Source: Burkholderiales bacterium (GTDB lineage Bacteria; Pseudomonadota; Gammaproteobacteria; Burkholderiales; Burkholderiaceae_C). Taken from it: a stretch of DNA of 57,299 nt. The notes beneath the pieces are model-generated. The model was not told the DNA's origin, did not search any database, and saw only the letters and a program-made list of their open reading frames with translations. The DNA lies in contig JAEKKH010000146.1 of assembly GCA_019510465.1 (NCBI GenBank), positions 1-57,299 of the forward strand. The letters run 5' to 3'. Shown here piece after piece: positions 20,392 to 28,987 of the stretch; positions within the stretch are counted from its first letter, which is position 1; the number at the start of each line of letters is the position of its first letter. A program made the position numbers and the translations under genes.

Positions 20392-21288
20392 TCATTCCGC
20401 GAAGAACTGGTCGCGCGCCGAGTTCGTGATCGCCGCGACGCACGGATGGGTGATGCGGCGTTCGGTGGAGATCGCATGGAACTCCTCGACGAGGTCCTCG
20501 CTGCGGCCGACCACGCGCACCCCGTACTGCGCGGCGGTTTCCGATTCCAGCACCGCCGGCGTCATGAACACGCCGCGGCCTTCGCCGCCGAAGGCCTTCA
20601 TCAGTGCGGCGTCGTCGAACTCGCCGATGACGCGCGGTCGGATCTTGCGGGCGGCCAGCCAGAGGTCGAAGCGCTGGCGCATCGCCGACGCATTGCCGGG
20701 CAGCAGCATCGGCGCGTCGTCCAGGCATTGCGGGAACGTGCCCTGGAGCGAGCGCTTCAACTCGGGCGTGGCGAAGAAGCTCATCGCGGTCGAGCCGAGG
20801 GCGTGGTTGAACGCCTTCATGCCGGCCTGGCGGCCCAGCGGCTCGTCGGCCAGCACCAGGTCCAGGCGCTGCACCGCCAGCTGGCCCAGCAGGTCGGCCA
20901 GCTTGCCCTCGTGGCAGATCAGCCGCACGTTGGCCGCCGCCGACAGCGCCGGCTCCAGCAGGCGGTAGGCGATGGACTTGGGCACCGAGTCCGACAGGCC
21001 GACGCGGAAATCGAGTGCCGCCGACACGCCGCTGGTCTTGCCGATGCGGGCCTCGAGCTCGGCGCCGAGCGCGAAGATCTGGTCGGCATAGCCCATCGCG
21101 AGGTGGCCCTCGTCGGTCAGCTCCAGGCCGCGGCCGGCCTTGCGGAACAGCGCGCAGCCGAGGCGGTCCTCCAGCAGCTTGATCTGGCCGGACAGCGTCT
21201 GCGGCGAGATGTTGAGCTGCTGGCCCGCGCGCACGACGCCGCCGGCCTTGGCCGCGGCCCAGAAGTAGTGCAGGTGCTTGTAGTTCAT
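20392..21288 (-). CDS. nhaR: LysR-family regulator, NhaR type
   Basis: 298-residue LysR-type regulator. The N-terminal winged HTH (MNYKHLHYFWAAAKAGGVVR, then QQLNISPQTLSGQIKLLE) has the aromatic-rich start typical of NhaR, the Na+/Li+-responsive activator of the sodium/proton antiporter gene in enterics. The effector domain follows (LDFRVGLSDSVPKSIAYRLL). No nhaA is present nearby; the divergent neighbour is a TerC-family membrane protein 116 bp away, a likely target. Many betaproteobacteria carry NhaR-like proteins away from nhaA, so the ligand is uncertain. Confidence 0.85.
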   Translation of the reverse strand: MNYKHLHYFWAAAKAGGVVRAGQQLNISPQTLSGQIKLLEDRLGCALFRKAGRGLELTDEGHLAMGYADQIFALGAELEARIGKTSGVSAALDFRVGLSDSVPKSIAYRLLEPALSAAANVRLICHEGKLADLLGQLAVQRLDLVLADEPLGRQAGMKAFNHALGSTAMSFFATPELKRSLQGTFPQCLDDAPMLLPGNASAMRQRFDLWLAARKIRPRVIGEFDDAALMKAFGGEGRGVFMTPAVLESETAAQYGVRVVGRSEDLVEEFHAISTERRITHPCVAAITNSARDQFFAE

Positions 21289-21403
21289 CGCCGGACTCCG
21301 TTGCTGCGGTTTTCTCGATGAGAGGGGGCGGTGAATACGACTTTACGCTGAAAGTCGCGCTCGCGAGAATCTCCTGTCCGCCGCCACGCACCGGATCTGC
21401 GCC

Positions 21404-22162
21404 ATGGACTTCCTCCTCGACCCGACCCTCTGGGTCGCCTTCGCGATGCTCACGACCCTCGAGATCGTGCTGGGCATCGACAACATCATCTTCCTGACGA
21501 TCCTCGTGGGCCGGTTGCCGGCCGACCGGCGCGACGCCGCGCGGCGGATGGGCCTCGCGTTCGCGATGCTCACCCGCATCGCGCTGCTGCTGTCGCTCAG
21601 CTGGGTCATGGGCCTGACGACCGAATGGTTCAGGTTCGCCGGCCACGGCTTCAGCGGCCGCGACCTCGTGCTGCTGGGCGGCGGCGCCTTCCTGCTGTAC
21701 AAGGCCTCGCGCGAGATCTTCGAGGCGGTGGAGCAGGCCGACGAGAGCGCCCCCGTCCCGGCCAAGGCGGCCGCCGGCACCGCCTTCTGGAGCGTGATCG
21801 CCCAGATCGCCGTCGTCGACATCGTGTTCTCGCTCGACTCCGTGATCACCGCCGTGGGCATGGTCGACCGCGTGGGCGTGATGATCGCCGCCGTGGTCGC
21901 CGCGGTGGCGGTCATGATGTTCGCGGCGCGTCCGATCGGCGAGTTCGTCGACCGCCATCCGTCGATCAAGGTGCTGGCGCTGGCCTTCCTGGTGATGGTG
22001 GGCATGACGCTGGCCGCCGAGGCCTTCGGCGTGCACGTGCCCAAGGCCGTGATCTACGCGGCGATCGGCTTCTCGCTGGCGGTGGAGCTCCTCAACATCC
22101 GCGCCCGCGGCCGTCGCCAGTCCGCACGGGCGGCCGAGCTGCCAGCGCCGCGCGCGCCGTGA
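21404..22162 (+). CDS. TerC-family integral membrane protein
   Basis: 252-residue protein with about seven membrane helices. It starts with the TerC hallmark LEIVLGIDNIIFL and has a second conserved acidic motif, DIVFSLDSVITAVGM. TerC/YgdQ-type proteins are linked to metal ion (Mn2+) export at the membrane and to tellurium resistance. It is divergent from the NhaR-like regulator, which probably controls it. The ATG at 21404 follows a short spacer. A complex inverted-repeat region lies downstream. Confidence 0.92.
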   Translation: MDFLLDPTLWVAFAMLTTLEIVLGIDNIIFLTILVGRLPADRRDAARRMGLAFAMLTRIALLLSLSWVMGLTTEWFRFAGHGFSGRDLVLLGGGAFLLYKASREIFEAVEQADESAPVPAKAAAGTAFWSVIAQIAVVDIVFSLDSVITAVGMVDRVGVMIAAVVAAVAVMMFAARPIGEFVDRHPSIKVLALAFLVMVGMTLAAEAFGVHVPKAVIYAAIGFSLAVELLNIRARGRRQSARAAELPAPRAP

Positions 22163-22166
22163 ATGT

Positions 22167-22222
22167 CGTCGATGCGATTTATGCGATGAATCGCTTCGAG
22201 TCATTCGCATTTACTCGCATCG
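22167..22222. promoter_or_regulatory. Nested inverted-repeat region before the Bax-inhibitor-1-like gene
   Basis: Four hexamer-like half-sites lie within 56 bp: ATGCGA twice in direct orientation and TCGCAT twice in the opposite orientation. The outer arms CGATGCGA (22170-22177) and TCGCATCG (22215-22222) are perfectly complementary, and ATGCGA/TCGCAT form an inner pair. It lies just after the TerC stop and 46 bp before the GTG start at 22268. It could act as a paired operator or a weak terminator. Confidence 0.45.
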
Positions 22223-22267
22223 TCGTTCGAGCGACAGTGTGCTGTCCCCAACGCAAGGAGTCTTGCC

Positions 22268-22987
22268 GTGAATCTCAACCTTCAACCCAGTTCCGACCGC
22301 CCGCGCCGCTCGATGTACGCGGAAGACGCCCGCGTCGTCTCGACGGGAGGCAATGCGCGCGTCCTGCGCAACACCTACGCCCTGCTGGCGCTGTCCATGC
22401 TGCCGACCGTGCTCGGCGCCTGGCTGGGCGTGGCCACCGGCCTGGGCGCCATGTTCTCGGGCGTCATGGGCCTGGTCGTCTTCATGGTCGGCGCCTTCGG
22501 CCTGATCTGGGCGATCGAGAAGAACCGCAATTCGCCGGCCGCGGTGCCGCTGCTGCTGGGCTTCACGTTCTTCATGGGCCTGATGCTGTCGCGCCTGCTG
22601 GGCATGGTGCTGGGCCTGGCCAACGGCACCGGCCTGGTGATGATGGCCTTCGCCGGCACCGCGACCATCTTCTTCGGCATGGCCGGCCTGTCGTCCATCA
22701 TCAAGCGCGACCTGTCCACGATGGGCAAATGGCTGTTCGTGGGTGCCGTGATGCTGTTGGTGGCGGGCATCGCCAACGTGTTCATCCAGTCGAGCGCGCT
22801 GATGATCACGATGTCGGTGATGGCCATCGGCATCTTCTCGGCCTTCGTGCTGCACGACCTGAAGCGGGTGCAGGACGGCCAGGAGACGAACTACGTCATC
22901 GCGACGCTGGGCGTCTACTTGAGCCTGTACAACGTGTTCCAGAACCTGCTGGTCATCCTGGGCGTGTTCGGCGGCCGCGACGAGTGA
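22268..22987 (+). CDS. Bax inhibitor-1 / YccA-family membrane protein
   Basis: 239-residue inner-membrane protein with seven hydrophobic helices and the BI-1 signature region near the end (SALMITMSVMAIGIFSAFVLHDLKRV, LGVYLSLYNVFQNLL). The bacterial relatives YccA and YbhL associate with the FtsH protease or act as pH-dependent Ca2+ leak channels. Translation starts at GTG 22268 after AAGGAGTCTTGCC. An unusual palindromic region separates it from the TerC gene. Confidence 0.93.
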   Translation: MNLNLQPSSDRPRRSMYAEDARVVSTGGNARVLRNTYALLALSMLPTVLGAWLGVATGLGAMFSGVMGLVVFMVGAFGLIWAIEKNRNSPAAVPLLLGFTFFMGLMLSRLLGMVLGLANGTGLVMMAFAGTATIFFGMAGLSSIIKRDLSTMGKWLFVGAVMLLVAGIANVFIQSSALMITMSVMAIGIFSAFVLHDLKRVQDGQETNYVIATLGVYLSLYNVFQNLLVILGVFGGRDE

Positions 22988-23036
22988 CGGCCGGGCGCCG
23001 GCATCACCCGGCGACAGGGTTCCACGGCGACGCCGG

Positions 23037-23537
23037 TCAACCGCCGTCGTCGCCGTCCGTCTGCGCACGCAGGGCGTCGAAGCGGGCGCGGTATTCGGCG
23101 CGCAGGCCGCGGCGCAGCTCGGCCATCTGGTGGCGCCGGCGCTCGTCGGCCGTCTTCGGCTCCAGCGGCGGCACCGCCACCGGCTTGCGGTCGTCGCCGA
23201 GCGCCACCATGGTGAAGAAGCAGCTGTTGGCGTGGCGCATGCGCTGGGTGCGGATCTCCTCGGCCATCACCTTGATGCCGACTTCCATCGAGCTGGTGCC
23301 GGTGTGGTTGACCGAGGCGAGGAAGGTGACGAGCTCGCCCACGTGGATCGGCTCGCGGAACATCACCTGGTCGACCGACAGCGTGACGACGTAGCGCCCG
23401 GCGTAGCGCGCCGCGCAGGCGTAGGCGACCTGGTCGAGCAGCTTCAGGATCGTGCCGCCGTGCACGTTGCCCGTGAAATTGGCCATGTCCGGCGTCATCA
23501 GCACGGTCATGGAGAGCTGGTGCTTGGGTGAATCCAT
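23037..23537 (-). CDS. Acyl-CoA thioesterase (hotdog fold)
   Basis: 166-residue single-hotdog enzyme. The motif NVHGGTILKLLDQVAYACAA contains the Asp and Gly-Gly of the YciA/BACH acyl-CoA hydrolase group, and VDQVMFREPIHVGELV follows. It hydrolyses acyl-CoA to free acid and CoA in the cytosol, buffering CoA pools. The start is ATG 23537. It lies 18 bp upstream of the binding-protein-like gene's stop on the same strand in the reverse direction of travel, so order of transcription is binding-protein gene outwards from 24308 and then this one. Confidence 0.88.
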   Translation of the reverse strand: MDSPKHQLSMTVLMTPDMANFTGNVHGGTILKLLDQVAYACAARYAGRYVVTLSVDQVMFREPIHVGELVTFLASVNHTGTSSMEVGIKVMAEEIRTQRMRHANSCFFTMVALGDDRKPVAVPPLEPKTADERRRHQMAELRRGLRAEYRARFDALRAQTDGDDGG

Positions 23538-23555
23538 GGGATGTCCTCGACGGCC

Positions 23556-24308
23556 TCAGTGGGAAGGTGGTGCGACGCTGGCGCCGGCCACCGCGTGGCG
23601 GGCCATGGCCTCGGCGACGAAGCCGCTGGCCTTCATGTCCTCGACGAACGCCCGCAGCGCCGCCTCGGCCGCGGGCCCGCGCGTGCGCGCGAGGCCCATC
23701 GCCTGGCGGATCACCATGAAGCGGCCCGGGAGCAGGCGCAGGCCGGCATCCTGGGCCGCCACCTGTTCCAGCACCTGGCGGATGCCACCCGCGACCTCGG
23801 CGCCGCCGTCGCGCAAGGCCTGCACGACTTCGGCGGCACCCGGCACGCGCACGAACGACGCCGCCTTCAGCTCGCGCGTCAGGAACAGGTCGTACGCGCT
23901 GCCCTTGCCCACGGCCACGCGCGTACCGGCGCGGTCGACATCCTCATTGGCGCGGCACCGCGAGTCCGTCCGCACGAGGTACGCGCCCTCGATGAGGACG
24001 TAGGCGTCGGTGAACGCGATCTCGGCGCCGCGCAGCGGGTCGATGGCGAAGAAGCCGATGTCGGCCGCGCCGCTGGTGACCGCGTCGACGGACCGCATGG
24101 CCGCGGGGAACTCGAGGGTGTCCAGCGGCACGCCCAGGCGCTCGGCCAGTGTCCGCGCCAGGTCGACCGAGACGCCGCGCGCCCGCCCGCTGGCCGGGTC
24201 CGTGGAGGCCAGGATCGGGTTGCCGAGATTGATGGCCGCGCGCAAGCGGCCGCCGGGGGCGAGCAGGGCGGCGGCGGCGGCGGCGTCGGGGGTGGAGGCG
24301 GTGCTCAT
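23556..24308 (-). CDS. Substrate-binding-protein-fold protein without signal peptide
   Basis: 250-residue protein of the SBP_bac_3 type (amino-acid ABC binding proteins). It has LRAAINLGNPILASTDPASG, VSVDLARTLAERLGVPL, and SGAADIGFFAIDPLRGAEIAF. Unlike true periplasmic binding proteins it has no hydrophobic signal segment: the start MSTASTP is followed by an Ala run and then directly by the fold, and the longer tracked ORF adds none. No ABC permease or ATPase gene is adjacent. It may be cytosolic, a ligand sensor, or an arogenate/prephenate-dehydratase-like enzyme on the same fold. It is followed 18 bp later by the thioesterase gene. Confidence 0.75.
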   Translation of the reverse strand: MSTASTPDAAAAAALLAPGGRLRAAINLGNPILASTDPASGRARGVSVDLARTLAERLGVPLDTLEFPAAMRSVDAVTSGAADIGFFAIDPLRGAEIAFTDAYVLIEGAYLVRTDSRCRANEDVDRAGTRVAVGKGSAYDLFLTRELKAASFVRVPGAAEVVQALRDGGAEVAGGIRQVLEQVAAQDAGLRLLPGRFMVIRQAMGLARTRGPAAEAALRAFVEDMKASGFVAEAMARHAVAGASVAPPSH

Positions 24309-24530
24309 CGGGCCATTCTGCTGGAAGCCGCCCCTGGCGCTGTCTGGACGGCGCCACATTCGGCAGGGCTTGTCATCCGTATTGAACCTCGGGCGCGGGC
24401 CAGGGTCATACACGACACTGCCGAGCGGTCACGCGCCGCCCGCTGCAAGATCCGCGCTGCCGCGTTGTAAGGATCGCGCCGTGCGCGCCGACTGACTCGC
24501 ATCACCGCCACGAAACGTAGAAAGCCCGCC

Positions 24531-25040
24531 ATGCCCATCGCCCGTCGAACCGCGCTGCTGTCCGGCCTCAACCTGCTGGCCGGCGCCGGGATCGCCACGC
24601 TTGCCGCCGGCTTCGGCCGCGCCGGCGCCGCCGCCAAGTCGGCGCCGGAGCACTTCGAGTTCACGCTGACCGACGACCAATGGAAGGCCCGGCTGTCGCC
24701 GCAGGCCTACGCCGTCCTGCGCCACGAGGCCACCGAGACCCCCTTCAGCAGCGCGCTGAACAGCGAGCACCGCAAGGGCACGTTCAGCTGCGCGGGCTGC
24801 GCGTTGGCGCTGTTCTCGTCGGACACCAAGTTCGACAGCGGCACCGGCTGGCCCAGCTTCTTCCGCCCGCTTCCCAACGCCGTCGCGCAGCAGACCGACA
24901 CCACGCTGGGCATGGTGCGCGACGAGGTGCACTGCCGCCGCTGCGGCGGCCACCTGGGCCATGTGTTCGACGACGGCCCCAAGCCCACCGGCCTGCGCTA
25001 TTGCATGAATGGCGTCGCGCTCGCCTTCACCCCGGCCTGA
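24531..25040 (+). CDS. msrB: Peptide-methionine (R)-S-oxide reductase, exported
   Basis: 169-residue MsrB reducing Met-(R)-sulfoxide in proteins. Two zinc-binding CxxC pairs (CAGC and CRRC), the GTGWPSFF motif and the catalytic Cys in LRYCMNG are present. The first about 35 residues (MPIARRTALLSG, then a hydrophobic Ala/Gly-rich stretch) form a signal peptide with a twin-Arg-like start, so it should act in the periplasm. msrA follows 21 bp later; both probably form an envelope repair operon for oxidised proteins. Confidence 0.92.
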   Translation: MPIARRTALLSGLNLLAGAGIATLAAGFGRAGAAAKSAPEHFEFTLTDDQWKARLSPQAYAVLRHEATETPFSSALNSEHRKGTFSCAGCALALFSSDTKFDSGTGWPSFFRPLPNAVAQQTDTTLGMVRDEVHCRRCGGHLGHVFDDGPKPTGLRYCMNGVALAFTPA

Positions 25041-25061
25041 CCCAACGAGGACGAACAAGCC

Positions 25062-25802
25062 ATGAACCGCACCGCCACGACGCCCGCTCCCAAGGCCGCT
25101 CGACTCTTCCTGACCACCGTGGGCCTGGCCTGCCTGGCCGCCATCGGACTGCACTTCGGCCACGCCGGCGCGGCCGAGCCGGCGGTCGCGATCCCGGCGC
25201 CCGCGCAGGACGAGCCGGCGTCCGGCCGCCACACCGAGACGGCCGTCTTCGCCGGCGGCTGCTTCTGGGGCGTGCAGGGCGTGTTCCAGCACGTCAAGGG
25301 CGTCACCAACGCCGTCTCCGGCTACTCGGGCGGCAAGAAGGACACGGCGCACTACGAGGAAGTCGGCACCGGCGTCACCGGCCACGCCGAATCCGTCGAG
25401 GTCACCTTCGACCCGGCGCAGGTCAGCTACGGGACGCTGCTGCAGGTCTATTTCTCGGTGGCGCACAACCCGACCGAGCTGAACTTCCAGGGCCCCGACC
25501 ACGGCTCGCAGTACCGCTCGGCGCTGTTCCCGCTGGACGACGCGCAGCGCAAGGTGGCCACGGCCTACATCGCGCAGCTCGAGGCGGCGAAGGCCTTCCC
25601 CAAGCCCATCGTCACGAAGGTCGAGGCCTACAAGGGCTTCTTCCCGGCGGAGGGCTACCACCAGAATTTCCTGACGCTGAACCCCGACTATCCCTACATC
25701 GTCTACAACGACCTGCCCAAGGTAGCGGACCTGAAGAAGATGTTCCCGGCGCGCTACGCGGATCAGCCGGTGCTGGTGCCCAAGGTGGTGGCGTCGCGCT
25801 AG
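25062..25802 (+). CDS. msrA: Peptide-methionine (S)-S-oxide reductase, exported
   Basis: 246-residue MsrA with the active-site motif GGCFWG and the family blocks GVTNAVSGYSGG, GTGVTGHAESVEV and YHQNFL. A hydrophobic segment at about residues 15-35 (FLTTVGLACLAAIGLHFGHA) serves as signal peptide or membrane anchor, matching the exported MsrB just upstream. The pair covers both sulfoxide stereoisomers in the envelope. Recycling would need a periplasmic thiol donor, not encoded here. Confidence 0.93.
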   Translation: MNRTATTPAPKAARLFLTTVGLACLAAIGLHFGHAGAAEPAVAIPAPAQDEPASGRHTETAVFAGGCFWGVQGVFQHVKGVTNAVSGYSGGKKDTAHYEEVGTGVTGHAESVEVTFDPAQVSYGTLLQVYFSVAHNPTELNFQGPDHGSQYRSALFPLDDAQRKVATAYIAQLEAAKAFPKPIVTKVEAYKGFFPAEGYHQNFLTLNPDYPYIVYNDLPKVADLKKMFPARYADQPVLVPKVVASR

Positions 25803-25845
25803 GGCGGCCCGTGGCTGCAGGCGTCGCCCGCGGCAGGCGCCGCGG

Positions 25846-27288
25846 CTACTTCGTCAGGAAGCCCAGCACCGTCGACGCGAACTTGCCGTACGGCGGGCCG
25901 ATCAGCTTGAGCGAGCTGAAGCGCGCCTGGTAGAAGACCGGGCGCAGTTTCGAGAACGTGTCGAAGCCCTCGCGGCCGTGGTAGTGGCCCATGCCGGACT
26001 CGCCGACGCCGCCGAAGGGCAGGTCGTGCTGGGCGACGTGGAACAGCGCCTCGTTGACCGACACGCCGCCCGACATCACGCGATCGAGCAGCATCTGGAT
26101 GCGCCGGCGATCGCCGCTGAACGGGTAGATGGCCAGCGGGCGCGGGCCGGCGTTGATCGCCTGGATGACGGTCTCGAGCGAGTCGTACACACGGATCGGC
26201 AGGATGGGGCCGAAGATCTCGCGCTGCAGCAGCACCGAGTCGGCCGGGGCGTTCAGCACGATGTGCGGCGCGATCTTGCGCGTCGCGCGGTCGAACGGCT
26301 CGCCGGGCAGCACGGGGATGACGGTCGCGCCGTGCGCCTTCGCGTCCTCCAGCGCCCCGAGCAGGCGCTCGAACGAGCGCTCGTCGATGATGGAGGTGTA
26401 GTCGGGCGAGGCGAGCGTCGGATAGCGCGCGGTGATGATCTCGCGCGCCACCGTCACGAACTCGTCGACCTTGTCGCGCGGGATCCACGCGTGGTCGACG
26501 GTGGTGCAGATCTGGCCGGCGTTCATCAGCTTGGCGAACAGCATGCGCTCGGCCGCCAGGCGCAGGGGGAAGTCGTCGCACAGGATGGCCGGCGCCTTGC
26601 CGCCGAGCTCCAGCGTGACGGGCACGAGGTTGGCGGCCGCGGCCGCCATCACCGAGCGGCCGGTCTGGCCCGAGCCGGTGAACAGCAGGTGGTCGAACGG
26701 CAGCCTGGAGAACTCGATGCCCACGCCGCCGGTCTCGTCGAAGAAGCGCAGCTTCTCGGGCGGGAAGTACGCAGGGATCTTCTCGATCAGGAGCGCGGCC
26801 AGGTGGCGCGAGTTCTCGCTCATCTTGATCATCGCGCGGTTGCCGGCGGCGAAGACGTAGGTCAGCGGGATCAGGCTCAGGTGCAGCGGGAAGTTCCACG
26901 GCACGATGATGCCGACGACGCCCAGCGGCTGGGGGATGACGCGGTTGCTGGCGCCGAGGAAGTTGCGCAGGTCCACCGAGCGGCGCTGCGGGCGCATCCA
27001 TCTGCGCAGCTGGCCGATGACGTGCGAGATGCCGTCCATCGCGGGGAACACCTCGGCCAGCAGCGTCTCGTGCTGCGAGCGGTGGCCGTAGTCGGCGCTG
27101 ATGGCGTCGCACAGCGCCTGCTTGTTCTCGCGGATGAAGCGCTGCAGCGTGCGCAGGTCGGCCTTGCGTTCGGCCAGCGTCGGCACCGGCTGCGCGAAGT
27201 AGGCGGCGCGCTGCACGGCGAGCGCGTCCTCCAGCGTGCGGGCGATCTCGGAGGGCGTCGGGGCGATGTTGGGCAGGTCGTTCTTCAT
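25846..27288 (-). CDS. Coniferyl-aldehyde-dehydrogenase-type aldehyde dehydrogenase
   Basis: 480-residue NAD(P)-dependent aldehyde dehydrogenase. Visible are the Asn-containing GIIVPWNFPL block, the Gly motif TGSGQTGRSVM, the catalytic Glu in LELGGKAP, and the catalytic Cys in NAGQICTT. The start (EIARTLEDALAVQRAAYF) and the end (FGGVGESGMGHYHGREGF) match the class III-like ALDHs of the CalB type, which oxidise coniferyl and other aromatic or medium-chain aldehydes. It is a single gene on the minus strand, converging with msrA. An exact substrate cannot be fixed from sequence. Confidence 0.9.
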   Translation of the reverse strand: MKNDLPNIAPTPSEIARTLEDALAVQRAAYFAQPVPTLAERKADLRTLQRFIRENKQALCDAISADYGHRSQHETLLAEVFPAMDGISHVIGQLRRWMRPQRRSVDLRNFLGASNRVIPQPLGVVGIIVPWNFPLHLSLIPLTYVFAAGNRAMIKMSENSRHLAALLIEKIPAYFPPEKLRFFDETGGVGIEFSRLPFDHLLFTGSGQTGRSVMAAAAANLVPVTLELGGKAPAILCDDFPLRLAAERMLFAKLMNAGQICTTVDHAWIPRDKVDEFVTVAREIITARYPTLASPDYTSIIDERSFERLLGALEDAKAHGATVIPVLPGEPFDRATRKIAPHIVLNAPADSVLLQREIFGPILPIRVYDSLETVIQAINAGPRPLAIYPFSGDRRRIQMLLDRVMSGGVSVNEALFHVAQHDLPFGGVGESGMGHYHGREGFDTFSKLRPVFYQARFSSLKLIGPPYGKFASTVLGFLTK

Positions 27289-27439
27289 GGCGGCTCCTCG
27301 GGCGCGCGGGGAACGCGTCCAGGCTGCGATTGTCCGCTTGCGCCGCGGCGCGCGACGTCAGGGACACCCCTGTCGCGCCGGTGACAATCGATTGGCTCGC
27401 AAAGCCAGTCGAGGGTGTCGCGAACGTGGGACCGCCTCG

Positions 27440-28987
27440 TCAGACCTCGTGCGCGAGCTCGGGCTCGGCCCCGCCCCCCGGCTGCTTCGGTGCGGCCTTG
27501 GCCTTGCGGATCAGCAGCAGCAGCGGCAGCGACACCACCGTCAGCGCCAGCATGAAGCGGAAGTCGTCGAGGTAGGCCATCATTGCCGCCTGGCGGTCGA
27601 CCAGGGCGTTGATCAGGCCCAGGCCGGCCGGGTTGCCCGGGTCGGCGGCGGCCGGCAGCGACGGGAACGCGAGGTTGCCGCGCGCGATGTCGGTGGCGAA
27701 TTGCGCGTGGGCGCGCGCCGTGCCCGAGGTCAGCATCGCCTGCACGATGGAAATGCCCACGCTGGAGCCGATGTTGCGCAGCAGGCTGAAGATGGGCGTG
27801 CCGTCGTTGCGCAGGTCGGGCGCGAGCGTCGCGAAGGCCACGGCCGACAGCGGCACGAACGTGAAGCCGATGCCCAGGCCCTGGATCACGCCGGACACCA
27901 CGATGACGCGGCTGCCCATGTCCAGCGTCATCGTTGTCATCATGTACAGCGCGATGGCGGTCAGGACGAAGCCGACGGCCATGATGGCGCGGGCGTCGAC
28001 GTGATGCAGCAGGCGGCCCACCATCAGCATCGCCACCATGGTGCCGATGCCGCGCGGGGCCATCACGATGCCCGTGTAGACCACCGGGTAGCCCAGCAGG
28101 CCCTGCAGCAGCGTGGGCAGCAGCGCCATCGTCGCGTACAGCACCAGGCCCACGATGAAGGCGAACATCAGGCCGGTGACGAAGTTGGCGTCCTTGAGCA
28201 GGCGGCGGTCGAAGAACGAGGTGCCGATCGCGGTGAACGTGTGGGCGACGAAGAACGCGAAGGCGACCAGGCAGCCGATCGCCTCGAGGCGGATCTCGAC
28301 GGAATCGAACCAGTCCAGCTGCTCGCCGCGGTCGAGGAACATCTGGAGCAGGCCGATGGCCAGGCTCAGCGTGGCAAAGCCGAACAGGTCCAGCCTGACG
28401 CCCGCGGGGCGGCTCTCGGGCAGGTAGCGCGCGATGCCATAGAAGGCCAGCACGCCCACCGGCAGGTTGATGTAGAACACCCAGCGCCAGCTCGCGTTCT
28501 CGGTGAGCCAGCCGCCCAGCATCGGGCCCAGGATCGGGCCGATCATGATGCCGGCGCCCCAGATCGCCATCGCCTGGCCGATCTTCTCCTTCGGGTTGAT
28601 GTCCAGCAGCACGGCCTGCGACAGCGGCACCAGCGCCGCGCCGAACAGGCCCTGCAGCAGCCGGGCGCCGACGATCTCGACGATGTTGTCCGCCATGCCG
28701 CACAGCGCCGAGGCGACGGTGAAGCCGCAGACCGCGATCAGGAACACGCGCCGGCGGCCGAAGGCCGAGCACAGCCAGCCGGTCAGCGGCGTGGCGATGG
28801 CCGCGGCCACGATGTAGGACGTCAGCACCCAGGAGATCTGGTCCTGCGAGCTCTGCAGCGCGCCCTGCATGTGGGGCAGGGCGACGTTGGCGATCGTGGT
28901 GTCGAGCGCCTGCATGATCGTCGCCAGCATGATCGAGACGGTGATCATCCCGCGGTGCGGGATCTGGCGGGGGTCTCCCAGGCTCAC
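27440..28987 (-). CDS. MFS drug efflux transporter, DHA2 (EmrB) family
   Basis: 515-residue, 14-helix major facilitator. DHA2 motifs are visible: IMQALDTTIANVALPHMQG in helix 1, WVLTSYIVAAAIATPLTGWL, and FGRRRVFL after helix 2. These proton antiporters export hydrophobic drugs, usually with an EmrA-type adaptor, which is absent here. I chose GTG 28987 because it overlaps the stop of the marR gene by four bases (GTGA), a classic coupled junction; the tracked start at 29338 lies inside marR in another frame. Confidence 0.92.
   Translation of the reverse strand: MSLGDPRQIPHRGMITVSIMLATIMQALDTTIANVALPHMQGALQSSQDQISWVLTSYIVAAAIATPLTGWLCSAFGRRRVFLIAVCGFTVASALCGMADNIVEIVGARLLQGLFGAALVPLSQAVLLDINPKEKIGQAMAIWGAGIMIGPILGPMLGGWLTENASWRWVFYINLPVGVLAFYGIARYLPESRPAGVRLDLFGFATLSLAIGLLQMFLDRGEQLDWFDSVEIRLEAIGCLVAFAFFVAHTFTAIGTSFFDRRLLKDANFVTGLMFAFIVGLVLYATMALLPTLLQGLLGYPVVYTGIVMAPRGIGTMVAMLMVGRLLHHVDARAIMAVGFVLTAIALYMMTTMTLDMGSRVIVVSGVIQGLGIGFTFVPLSAVAFATLAPDLRNDGTPIFSLLRNIGSSVGISIVQAMLTSGTARAHAQFATDIARGNLAFPSLPAAADPGNPAGLGLINALVDRQAAMMAYLDDFRFMLALTVVSLPLLLLIRKAKAAPKQPGGGAEPELAHEV

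Noticed and set aside
25828-25845. CCGCGG-CAGGCG-CCGCGG hairpin between msrA and the aldehyde dehydrogenase gene as terminator
   Set aside because: Short self-complementary stem with no T run; possible but not strong enough to call.
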